Source: Syntrophaceae bacterium CG2_30_49_12
GTDB taxonomy: Bacteria; Desulfobacterota; Syntrophia; Syntrophales; CG2-30-49-12
NCBI GenBank assembly: GCA_001873675.1
Contig: MNZP01000180.1
Location: forward strand, 1 to 5,159
Reading direction: 5' to 3'
DNA length: 5,159 nt
Of the stretch, positions 1 through 5,159 are shown in pieces. A model generated the notes under the pieces. That model ran no database searches, was not told where the DNA came from, and was given only the letters and a program-made list of their open reading frames with translations. The translations under genes were made by a program, and so were the position numbers. How positions within the stretch are numbered: the stretch's first letter is position 1; each line of letters begins with the position of its first letter.

Positions 1-46
1 CCACAAGGCGGTCACTCTCCTCGATGACCGTGGCCGCCATCTCTCG
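1..46 (-). pseudogene. Continuation of the sensor kinase frame beyond the TAA stop (partial, runs off the left edge)
   Basis: Reading on in the same frame past the TAA at 49-47 gives REMAATVIEESDRLV, which fits the second half of a HisKA domain, normally 'YREMA.TVIEE.DRL' in this kinase class. The stop replaces a position that is commonly Tyr, so a single TAY-to-TAA change explains it. An ATG at 40-38, six bases past the stop, could allow reinitiation of a separate C-terminal half. Either this is a nonsense-mutated kinase, a split kinase, or a base-call error. The remainder of the gene lies outside the window. Confidence 0.75.
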
Positions 47-892
47 TTAGATGTCAATGTCCTGTTTGCCGGTCAAGGTCGTTTCCGCGATACCCCGGAT
101 GCGGGTGAGAGGACTGCGCAGGTCATGGGCGACGTTATCGGTAACCTCTTTCAACTCCCTGACCAGCGTCTCTATCCGCTCGAGCATCTCGTTGAAGGCA
201 AACGCCAGTTCCTCTATTTCCACACCTTCCTTGCCAAGCGAGACACGCCGGCTGAGTTCCCCTTTCCCGATCCCGGTCGCGGTCCGAGTCACCTTCTGAA
301 CGCCAGACATGGCTTTTCTGGCCGTCAGCCAGCCGACAAGGCTGCCGCAAATCAGCATCACCACCAGAGCGGTTCCGAAGGTCTCCTGATACCTCTCCAT
401 TAGAAGCTCGTTATCTCCCAGTGTCATGCCAAGTTGGAGCACGTTGCCGTCGGCAGTCGGTGTCGAAAGGATACGCGCCTTGTGCCGGTGGCCGGGAACG
501 AACACCGTAAAGTAACGGACACCGTTTTCCTGCATGGTTGTGGGGTGCAGAGGAATCGGAGCGAGACCTTTCCAATCGCTCATATCCGAAGAAGTGATTA
601 TCTCCTGCTGCGGTGAGAGCAATCGGAAGAATGATCTCCTTTCACCGGACGATTCTGCTTCTCTTTGAAATTCGGCGGATAGCCCTTCAACGCCATAATC
701 GGTATAGAGAGACGCAAACTCATTGGCCTCACTGAGCAGTTCCTCATCTATGCGTTGTTTGAGGCTGGACGTGAGAGAAATATAGACGGCCAGGAAGACG
801 ACCAGCGACAATCCGCCGAATAGTCCCGCGTACCAGAGGGTCAGACGAAACGTGAGGGTCCGGAACAGCCTACTTTTTTTCTTCCAGCACAT
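47..892 (-). CDS. Membrane sensor histidine kinase, N-terminal part, cut short by an in-frame stop
   Basis: Inner-membrane sensor of a two-component system, expected to autophosphorylate on His and pass phosphate to the regulator encoded just upstream. The 281 residues show a basic N-terminus, a first membrane segment (about 18-40), a periplasmic sensor region (about 41-170), a second membrane segment (about 172-190), a HAMP linker (about 190-245) and the start of the HisKA dimerisation domain with the phospho-acceptor His256 in NVAHDLRSPLTRIRG. The protein ends 25 residues after that His. The rest of HisKA and the whole ATP-binding domain are missing, whereas such kinases are usually about 450-480 residues. 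The ATG at 892 is supported by GGGGAG (904-899) six bases upstream and overlaps the regulator gene by 23 bases, so the two are translationally coupled. The regulator partner suggests metal sensing of the CusS/CopS kind, but the ligand cannot be read from the sequence. Truncated this way it should lack kinase activity. Confidence 0.88.
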   Translation of the reverse strand: MCWKKKSRLFRTLTFRLTLWYAGLFGGLSLVVFLAVYISLTSSLKQRIDEELLSEANEFASLYTDYGVEGLSAEFQREAESSGERRSFFRLLSPQQEIITSSDMSDWKGLAPIPLHPTTMQENGVRYFTVFVPGHRHKARILSTPTADGNVLQLGMTLGDNELLMERYQETFGTALVVMLICGSLVGWLTARKAMSGVQKVTRTATGIGKGELSRRVSLGKEGVEIEELAFAFNEMLERIETLVRELKEVTDNVAHDLRSPLTRIRGIAETTLTGKQDIDI

Positions 893-1547
893 ATCCCACT
901 CCCCGCATGGTGTGAATCAGGGGGTGATTGAAATGGCGGTCGATCTTGTCACGCAGCCGGCAGATCCGCGCCTCGACCACATTGGTCTGGGGATCGAAGT
1001 TGTAATCCCAGAAGTGTTCCATGATCATCGTTTTCGATATGACCCGCCCGGCATTTCGCATAAGGTATTCGAGCAGGGCGAACTCCTTCGGCTGCAGATC
1101 AACCTCTTGGCCGGCGCGGTAGACCTTCCTCCTGACAATATCCATCCTGAGATCGCCGACGGTGAGCATGGAAGGCTCGGACGCAAAGCTTGCCCGCCTG
1201 ATGAGCGCCTGGACGCGCGCTACCAGTTCTGAAAAGGCAAACGGTTTGACAAGGTAGTCGTCCCCGCCTGACTGGAGGCCCTTTACACGGTCGTCAACGG
1301 CGGTCCTGGCACTAAGGATGATAACAGGAGTCGAGACTTTTCTACGTCGCAGTTCCTCAATCAACTCTATTCCGTCCAGTTTCGGCAGCATGATGTCCAC
1401 GACGGCGACGTCGTAAGCCTCCGTTGATCCCAGGTGCAGGCCTTCCTCGCCGTCGGCTGCGCAATCCACGGCAAAGCCTTCCTGCCTCAGCCCCTTCATG
1501 ATGAACGAGGCTGTTCGCTTGTCATCTTCGACAAGAAGTATCCTCAT
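870..1547 (-). CDS. OmpR/CusR-family response regulator (receiver plus winged-helix DNA-binding domain)
   Basis: Cytoplasmic transcription factor activated by phosphorylation from the adjacent sensor kinase. From MRILLVEDD the product is 225 residues, the normal size for this family. The receiver domain spans about 1-118, with acidic Asp8/Asp9, phospho-acceptor Asp51 in VVDIMLPKLDG, Ser79 and Lys101 in the KPF motif. The OmpR-type winged helix spans about 127-222 and ends in the family signature IHTMRGVGYVL. The segment DYNFDPQTNVVEARICRLRDK resembles CusR/CopR copper-type regulators, but the target is inferred only. I chose the ATG at 1547 because the family begins there. The frame extends upstream to an ATG at 1610, but those extra codons lie in an inverted repeat. 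No strong ribosome site precedes 1547, so this rests on homology. The gene is first in a two-gene operon, and its stop overlaps the kinase start. Confidence 0.95.
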   Translation of the reverse strand: MRILLVEDDKRTASFIMKGLRQEGFAVDCAADGEEGLHLGSTEAYDVAVVDIMLPKLDGIELIEELRRRKVSTPVIILSARTAVDDRVKGLQSGGDDYLVKPFAFSELVARVQALIRRASFASEPSMLTVGDLRMDIVRRKVYRAGQEVDLQPKEFALLEYLMRNAGRVISKTMIMEHFWDYNFDPQTNVVEARICRLRDKIDRHFNHPLIHTMRGVGYVLEEKK

Positions 1548-1578
1548 TGTAACCCGACGCTCTAAAACTTCACCTGGG

Positions 1579-1649
1579 GGGTAATCGGGGGACATAACAA
1601 TTATTGTCATCGAACTGCCGGAAATTGGTATTATGTCCCCTGATTACCC
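1579..1649. repeat. 71-bp palindromic element with 19-bp inverted arms upstream of the regulator gene
   Basis: The arm at 1579-1597 (GGGTAATCGGGGGACATAA) and the arm at 1631-1649 (TTATGTCCCCTGATTACCC) are reverse complements at 18 of 19 positions, separated by 33 bases. A further 5-bp pairing inside (CAATT 1598-1602 with AATTG 1623-1627) lengthens the possible hairpin. The centre carries a short palindrome, ACAATTATTGT (1597-1607). It lies 31 bases upstream of the regulator start. It resembles the mobile palindromic repeats (REP/MITE type) scattered through some genomes, but only one copy is visible here. It could also be a regulatory hairpin in the leader of the two-component operon. Confidence 0.8.
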
Positions 1650-1685
1650 GAAGCATTACCCTTAAACCCCGGCTTACTTGAACCC

Positions 1686-1721
1686 AGGATTGAAACGACG
1701 CTAAGGCATCGTTTCAATCCT
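1686..1721 (-). terminator. Stem-loop at the 3' end of the toxin-antitoxin pair, possible terminator
   Basis: AGGATTGAAACGA (1686-1698) pairs perfectly with TCGTTTCAATCCT (1709-1721). After one mismatch two more G-C pairs close a 4-base loop. The hairpin covers the last codons and the TAG stop (1703-1701) of the 61-codon gene, and on that strand no clear U-run follows. A T-rich stretch follows on the plus strand (TTATTTGTT, 1721-1729), but no plus-strand gene leads into it. The structure is clear; its role as terminator or RNA-protecting hairpin is inferred. Confidence 0.45.
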
Positions 1722-1886
1722 TATTTGTTCGGCAGCTTGCCTCATAGCTCTAAGATCAACAACATATTGTTTTTCATTGTGTTTTTTGGCTCTCAAATAG
1801 GCAGCAAGAGCCTTCACATCGTAGCCATATTCGTTTGCGATACCGTCTTTGATTTTCCAGAGTTCTTTTATGATTTCATCAGCCAT
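1701..1886 (-). CDS. Small protein paired with the PIN toxin, candidate antitoxin
   Basis: The product has 61 residues, starting MADEIIKELWKIKDGIANEY. It is mostly charged and probably helical, with no signal peptide, membrane segment or recognisable DNA-binding fold such as AbrB, Phd or ribbon-helix-helix. Short proteins of the style 'MADEII.ELW.IKD.IA.EYGYD' often sit beside PIN-domain genes, and this one overlaps the PIN gene's 3' end by 8 bases, so the two are surely co-translated. The frame also offers ATGs at 1937 and 1892. I prefer 1886 because GGGGG at 1900-1896 lies 9 bases ahead of it, against 3 for 1892, and because family-like sequence starts there. The last residues (IRIETMP) are encoded inside the hairpin. 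An antitoxin role is inferred from position only; the toxin-first order is the reverse of standard VapBC. Confidence 0.75.
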   Translation of the reverse strand: MADEIIKELWKIKDGIANEYGYDVKALAAYLRAKKHNEKQYVVDLRAMRQAAEQIRIETMP

Positions 1887-2367
1887 TTTCATATACCCCC
1901 ATGAGTTCTTGAGGTGTGCATATTTCAGGATATCCATATTTATTTTCTTGGCAAATTTTCCTGATTAATGGTTTCGTTTCGGCGTTGTCAATATGCCGGT
2001 AATTCCACGTAAGGAGATAATCAAGTCCATGTACGGCGGACAGAGCAATATGTAAAGAATCACCAATGGCTTTTTGGGGGATCGCTCCAGCAAGAATAAT
2101 CGCTTCGGAAAACAGAATGACCTCGTTAGTTACAGCGAGCAGGGGAATTTCATCTAAGGCTTTGAGCCTCCTTGCAGCCGCTATATCATCGCCTTTTCCG
2201 GCCTCTTCAATTACGATGTCAGAAACAAATAAATCGAACCTGTCCCGTTGGGTGTCCCACCAATCAATGGTGACTTTTTGCCAAGCTGCTGCCAATAGGT
2301 CACTGGACGGTTTAGCCGTTAAGTATGAGACAATCGATGTTTCAATATAAACAGTTTTCTTAGCCAT
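1879..2367 (-). CDS. PIN-domain (VapC-like) ribonuclease toxin
   Basis: The 162-residue predicted metal-dependent RNase is of the VapC type, acting in the cytoplasm and probably as the toxin of a toxin-antitoxin pair. It begins MAKKTVYIETSIVSYLTAKP, the first PIN strand with Glu9 where most PIN enzymes carry Asp, followed by Ser11. Other likely metal ligands are Glu54/Glu55 in VIEEAGKGD, Asp103 in GDSLHIALSAVHGLD, and Asn122 in LLTWNYRHI, the position often held by Asp or Asn. The ATG at 2367 is chosen on family similarity. A TTG at 2376 lies closer to the AGGGG site (2385-2381) and would add three residues. The stop overlaps the next small gene by 8 bases. The gene starts 37 bases after the attC core, as the first gene of a cassette would. 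Its RNA target is unknown. Confidence 0.88.
   Translation of the reverse strand: MAKKTVYIETSIVSYLTAKPSSDLLAAAWQKVTIDWWDTQRDRFDLFVSDIVIEEAGKGDDIAAARRLKALDEIPLLAVTNEVILFSEAIILAGAIPQKAIGDSLHIALSAVHGLDYLLTWNYRHIDNAETKPLIRKICQENKYGYPEICTPQELMGVYENG
1896..1900 (-). promoter_or_regulatory. Ribosome-binding site inside the PIN gene that sets the small gene's start
   Basis: GGGGG on the minus strand, 9 bases before the ATG at 1886 and only 3 before the ATG at 1892. It lies within the last codons of the PIN gene and favours the 61-residue reading of the downstream gene. Confidence 0.45.
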
Positions 2368-2404
2368 TGCTATCAATTTTCCCCTTTAAGATCATCTTTA
2401 AGTC

Positions 2405-2476
2405 GCCGAACGACCAAGCTCACTGGCGGGGATGGAGCGCAGCGGAATCCCCGTCCAGTGCAGCGCCTTGTTAGCA
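2405..2476 (-). other. Integron attC recombination site (cassette-associated)
   Basis: This 72-bp site has the full attC plan. Read on the minus strand it runs from R'' TGCTAAC (2476-2470) to R' GTTCGGC (2411-2405), both close to the RYYYAAC/GTTRRRY cores. Next inside comes a short unpaired spacer (2414-2417 against 2465-2467), then a stem in which 2418-2433 pairs with 2447-2464. That stem has exactly two bulged bases, C2461 and T2454, seven bases apart on the same arm, like the extrahelical bases that orient folded attC sites. A 13-base tip (2434-2446) is the variable end. Both bulges fall on the plus strand in the '' arm, so the recombining bottom strand is plus and the site belongs to minus-strand genes. 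It begins 5 bases after the dikinase-like gene's stop, the usual place for a cassette's attC. No integrase gene is in the window. Confidence 0.88.
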
Positions 2477-2481
2477 GGTAA

Positions 2482-4785
2482 TCAGTGAATTATACGCCTT
2501 GCTTGTAAAACGTAGAGATTGTTGTCAGCAAAGGCCCACTCAACATCAACAGGTCCACCAAACTTCTCTTCAATTTCAAGACTAACAGTGACAACGGTCC
2601 GTATGTTACCAGCCACCTCATCCAAGTCTGAATTGGGCGATTTATCAACTTTCATGTCTCCAGTCTGACGGTCAACGAAAAACCTATGTGGCAGCACATG
2701 CCCCTTGGTAAGAAGTACGTTTGTCCCTGCAATCGCCTCGACTACAAGGATGTCACCATGGGTGAATCGGGAATCGCTGGTAATACATACACCGGAAAAC
2801 TCAGGATGAAGCATCTTTTGTAGTACCACCGATCCACAGTATTTGCAGCCCGCCCGCTTGTCATTCACTTGTAGGAACTCCTTCAAAACATCAGGAAGCT
2901 CATCCAGGCTCACGTCCAAGAACGTCTCGAACCGACCGGCCGCCGACGTTTTGTCCGCATCCTCATCGATAGAACTGCTCCGCACAGCGAGCCTTTCTGC
3001 TTGTTTAACTGATAGACGTGTTCTTATCCACGCCTTCAGATCATTGATTTCTATCAAGTCATTGTCTTCCAGAATGCGCCGAACCTTCTCACTATCCAGA
3101 ATCACAAAATCCGGCACTCGGCATCCCATTTCGATCAGTCGAATGAGCCCACGTGCTTTGCCACCAACATCTTTCTGCGAAACACTTGCCAGACTAATCA
3201 CCGCATCGGGTGTCTTATCAGCAGATTGAACAATACGAACTTCGCCCTTTTCAGCATTAACCTCCAGTGTGTCACCGTCAGCTACATGATCAAGAAGACC
3301 TCTGATGCCAATGACTGCAGGAACCCCAAGTTCCCTACATATAAGGGCGGCGTGAGATGTCACGCCACCTTGCTCCGTAAGCACAGCCCCGGCTACCTTG
3401 AGCAAGTTAATCAGGTCTGGATCCGTTGATTGGCTGACGAGAATTTCCCCAGCCCTTAGACCTCCTATGGCTGCATCATGTGCACGAATCACGATTTTGC
3501 AGGTACCAGTTACTCTGCCGCGACACGCTACGACGCCCTTCAGCACCTTGCGGTCACGGCCACGCATCGTTTTCCTTTCCATCTCACGCAGAAGCCGGGG
3601 CACAATTTCTCCCGCTATCACAGATGACTTGCCATCAAGGGCGTAGTAAATACATCCATCACACCGCGATTCGGCCTCATGCGGAACGGCTCCTTTGTCA
3701 ATCGATGCAAGTACCTCTTCTGGCAGTAGATTTCTAATCTGCCACTCGGAGCAATTGAGACGGCGAGCGATTTCTTCAATCATCAAATCCAAGTAGTAAA
3801 AATTCCTTAACTGGATGTATCGCCGAAGGAGTTTCACTGATCCGATCTGTGGGTATAACTCGAACAGTTGCCGGTGCCTTAGATCAAACCTCAGATCATC
3901 TAGAAGTGCGGCCCTCTCATCACGATTGGCCTTTAAGCGGTCTCGGATGAGTCCTATGTCTTCACCGTCAAGGTTTTGCTTTAAAGTGTCGGCAACCCTG
4001 TGTATTACGTTTGTCACATCTCCGAGACCTCTGTCCCCGTAACCATGATAGTTCAGATACTTCCATTTTGCGTGATACGCAGAGAATCTATCGAGCAAGT
4101 TGTATGGAAGGACCATTCTAACTCTGCGCGGATCGCTCAGAATGAGAGCGCGCAAAGTTTCATCTTCTCGTACTCTCAAAACAAGTTCCGTTAACTCATC
4201 AATCGACTCAGACAGAATGCTAGGGACAACAGGCTGAGTGATCTTGTCAAATATATACCCACAGTCAGATGAGTAATTTGTAGCTTCCTCTGTCAAATGG
4301 AACAAGTATTTTGAGAAATACGAGACCCCTCGATCCAGCGCCTCGGGAAGACGTGCCCATTTATAAAGCTCACTATGGACATGATGATGCTTAGCGTAAA
4401 GCTGGCGCAGATCCGAATCAGACAAGTCTCTGAAAAAATCTTTGTCCATAGATTCATGGAAAACCGTTTGCAGTCTCTCACAGTGAGTTCTGATGTTTGC
4501 TAGAACACTTTGCAGCCATCCAATATTTTCCTCGGCCTTGCGAATTATTGTGTCCGCGTTTTCGATGCATTCTTCTTTAAGCAGGTAGTAATGCTCGTTG
4601 AACCTGTGGTAAAAACTCACCAATTTGGTGTAGCCAGGATAGAGATGACCCGTCACTTCTCGCAGCGACGCGCGGAGATAGTACGATGAGAAGTGTAGAT
4701 CCTCATCGTAGTTCACAGCGCCAATCACCCAATCCCCGTGCTGAATGGCGTCCTTCAGTATCTCTAACGCTGCATTCTTGTTCAT
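2482..4785 (-). CDS. Dikinase/phosphotransferase-like protein with permuted domains: helical, phospho-His, ATP-grasp
   Basis: The 767-residue soluble protein belongs to the PEP synthase / pyruvate phosphate dikinase / rifampicin phosphotransferase superfamily. Residues 1-370 are helical; WKYLNYHGYGDRGLGDV (241-257) and LLPEEVLASIDKG (353-365) match landmarks of the substrate domain in rifampicin-phosphotransferase-like enzymes. The swivelling domain (about 412-520) carries TDPD (454-457) and catalytic His478 in TEQGGVTSHAA. The C-terminal ATP-grasp domain (about 535-767) has GGKA (541-544), AVRSSS (600-605), LQKM (655-658), VVEA (681-684) and PVDVEWA with Glu749, then LQARRI with Gln761. Known enzymes place ATP-grasp first, so this is permuted; a PEP/pyruvate barrel is absent. 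The expected chemistry is ATP cleavage via phospho-His478 and phosphate transfer to an unknown acceptor. CxxC pairs occur at 375/378 and 647/650. ATG 4785 has GGAGG (4800-4796) ten bases upstream. An attC site follows its stop. Antibiotic modification is possible but unproven. Confidence 0.9.
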   Translation of the reverse strand: MNKNAALEILKDAIQHGDWVIGAVNYDEDLHFSSYYLRASLREVTGHLYPGYTKLVSFYHRFNEHYYLLKEECIENADTIIRKAEENIGWLQSVLANIRTHCERLQTVFHESMDKDFFRDLSDSDLRQLYAKHHHVHSELYKWARLPEALDRGVSYFSKYLFHLTEEATNYSSDCGYIFDKITQPVVPSILSESIDELTELVLRVREDETLRALILSDPRRVRMVLPYNLLDRFSAYHAKWKYLNYHGYGDRGLGDVTNVIHRVADTLKQNLDGEDIGLIRDRLKANRDERAALLDDLRFDLRHRQLFELYPQIGSVKLLRRYIQLRNFYYLDLMIEEIARRLNCSEWQIRNLLPEEVLASIDKGAVPHEAESRCDGCIYYALDGKSSVIAGEIVPRLLREMERKTMRGRDRKVLKGVVACRGRVTGTCKIVIRAHDAAIGGLRAGEILVSQSTDPDLINLLKVAGAVLTEQGGVTSHAALICRELGVPAVIGIRGLLDHVADGDTLEVNAEKGEVRIVQSADKTPDAVISLASVSQKDVGGKARGLIRLIEMGCRVPDFVILDSEKVRRILEDNDLIEINDLKAWIRTRLSVKQAERLAVRSSSIDEDADKTSAAGRFETFLDVSLDELPDVLKEFLQVNDKRAGCKYCGSVVLQKMLHPEFSGVCITSDSRFTHGDILVVEAIAGTNVLLTKGHVLPHRFFVDRQTGDMKVDKSPNSDLDEVAGNIRTVVTVSLEIEEKFGGPVDVEWAFADNNLYVLQARRIIH

Positions 4786-4961
4786 AGTGATTTATCCTCC
4801 GGCACTACCTCTGTGAACTTCTTTTGAAGCTTCCGTCCGACGAAGGTCAAGTATATCTCCAGCAATTCTCGGTGAATATTTTTAGCTCCTATTGATAGGG
4901 CATTTAGTCGAATCTCGGAAATATTTTTCGCGAAGATTTTCAGCCCTGCATATCTAAGGAC
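4782..4961 (-). other. 59-codon open frame ending in an ATGA overlap with the dikinase-like gene (possible gene remnant)
   Basis: After a TAA at 4964-4962, a minus-strand frame stays open for 59 codons and ends at TGA 4784-4782, sharing ATGA with the next gene's start. The translation contains stretches such as EIRLNALSIGAKNIHRELLE and looks amphipathic, with plausible helices. It has no ATG, and the only candidate starts are CTG or TTG without a well-placed ribosome site. It may be the tail of a decayed upstream gene that was once coupled, or chance: an open run this long is not rare in AT-rich DNA. Confidence 0.25.
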
Positions 4962-5060
4962 TTAATATCATTAAAGAAATAAAAACTAGACATTTCCCTT
5001 TTAATACTGTATGTAATTCAGCAGGTTACAACATACCTCCCATTTTAGGGGAAAGGGAAA
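4786..5060. other. AT-rich intergenic region between divergent genes
   Basis: This 275-base gap separates the minus-strand dikinase-like gene from the plus-strand transposase start. It holds the GGAGG ribosome site of the former, the 59-codon open frame described separately, and several small dyads near the right end: GTATGT/ACATAC (5009-5014, 5031-5036) enclosing TGTAA-N9-TTACA (5012-5030), and TTTCCCTTT/AAAGGGAAA (4993-5001, 5052-5060). The dyads could be an operator or part of an insertion-sequence end. I find no attC or attI core, no RNA gene and no strong promoter for the minus-strand gene. Confidence 0.6.
4987..5015 (+). promoter_or_regulatory. Weak sigma-70-like promoter candidate for the transposase gene
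   Basis: TAGACA (4987-4992, five of six to TTGACA) is followed after 17 bases by TATGTA (5010-5015, three of six to TATAAT), about 46 bases before the GTG start. The spacing is right but the -10 match is poor, and the dyad at 5012-5030 overlaps it. Confidence 0.2.
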
Positions 5061-5159
5061 GTGCACTTAAAAAAGCATCTGAGCTTCACCGCTTTAAGAG
5101 ATACGATGGCTGAATGCTTCCGGCAGATCAAAGATGGCCGCCAGGTTCAAAAGGTCCGC
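5061..5159 (+). CDS. Probable transposase, N-terminal fragment (runs off the right edge)
   Basis: The frame is open for 33 codons to the window end, starting at GTG 5061 after AGGGGAAAGGG (5047-5057). Residues read HLKKHLSFTALRDTMAECF and then RQIKDGRQVQKVR. This style, a short helical head followed by a 'F..I.D.R....V' segment, recalls N-termini of DDE-type IS transposases. The resemblance is from memory and the catalytic core is outside the window, so the family cannot be named. An ATG at 5106 is an alternative start. It is divergent from the dikinase-like gene, and an insertion here could have removed the far boundary of the cassette. Confidence 0.55.
   Translation, partial: MHLKKHLSFTALRDTMAECFRQIKDGRQVQKVR

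Noticed and set aside
852..1232. Plus-strand 126-codon frame opposite the response regulator
   Set aside because: It is antisense to the conserved DNA-binding domain and is explained by codon bias of the real gene.
1548..1610. N-terminal extension of the response regulator to the ATG at 1610
   Set aside because: The extra 21 codons are the translation of the 19-bp inverted repeat arm and spacer, while family members begin at MRILLVEDD.
1686..1721. CRISPR repeat or second attC at the GTTTCAATCC/GGATTGAAAC hairpin
   Set aside because: There are no repeated units or spacers for a CRISPR array, and no RYYYAAC/GTTRRRY cores or attC-style bulges; it is a single compact hairpin.
1887..1937. Longer start (ATG 1937) for the small partner gene
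   Set aside because: It would overlap the PIN gene by 59 bases, and the ribosome site and family-like start favour 1886.
2843..3229. Plus-strand open frames within the dikinase gene (for example 2843-3229, 3398-3646, 3815-4042)
   Set aside because: They are antisense to a gene with strong domain motifs throughout, and their translations show no recognisable family.
2482..4785. Calling the large gene PEP synthase (ppsA)
   Set aside because: The PEP/pyruvate-binding barrel is absent and the ATP-grasp domain is at the wrong end, so only superfamily membership is supported.

Overview
The window reads mostly on the minus strand and looks like a Gram-negative bacterial chromosome. The OmpR/CusR-type regulator plus HAMP sensor kinase, the integron attC site and the IS-type debris suggest a proteobacterium or a Desulfobacterota (Geobacter-like) relative. 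That placement is an impression from sequence style, not from any marker gene.

Layout from the right edge, following minus-strand transcription. At 5061-5159 a probable transposase begins on the plus strand and runs off the window. An AT-rich stretch (4786-5060) separates it from a divergent 767-codon gene (2482-4785). That gene encodes a dikinase/phosphotransferase-like protein with an unusual domain order: a helical domain like that of rifampicin phosphotransferase, then the swivelling phospho-histidine domain, then the ATP-grasp domain at the C-terminus. This looks like a circular permutation of the usual ATP-helical-His order, with no PEP/pyruvate barrel. Five bases after its stop lies a 72-bp integron attC recombination site (2405-2476), with paired core boxes, a long stem and two bulged bases on one arm. 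Next come a PIN-domain (VapC-like) toxin gene (1879-2367) and an overlapping 61-codon gene (1701-1886), together a likely toxin-first toxin-antitoxin pair. A 13-bp stem-loop sits on the small gene's stop codon.

Between that pair and the left part is a 71-bp element with near-perfect 19-bp inverted arms (1579-1649). The left part is a two-component operon: a CusR-like response regulator (870-1547), overlapped by a membrane sensor kinase (47-892). The kinase frame is cut by a TAA stop just after the phospho-acceptor histidine helix, while its homologous frame continues through the stop to the window edge.

The most notable features are the permuted dikinase, its placement directly before an attC site in gene-cassette arrangement, and the interrupted kinase. 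The two-component genes look like resident chromosome. The section from 1701 to the right edge looks like acquired DNA, with lower GC by eye, a cassette recombination site, a toxin-antitoxin pair and a transposase.
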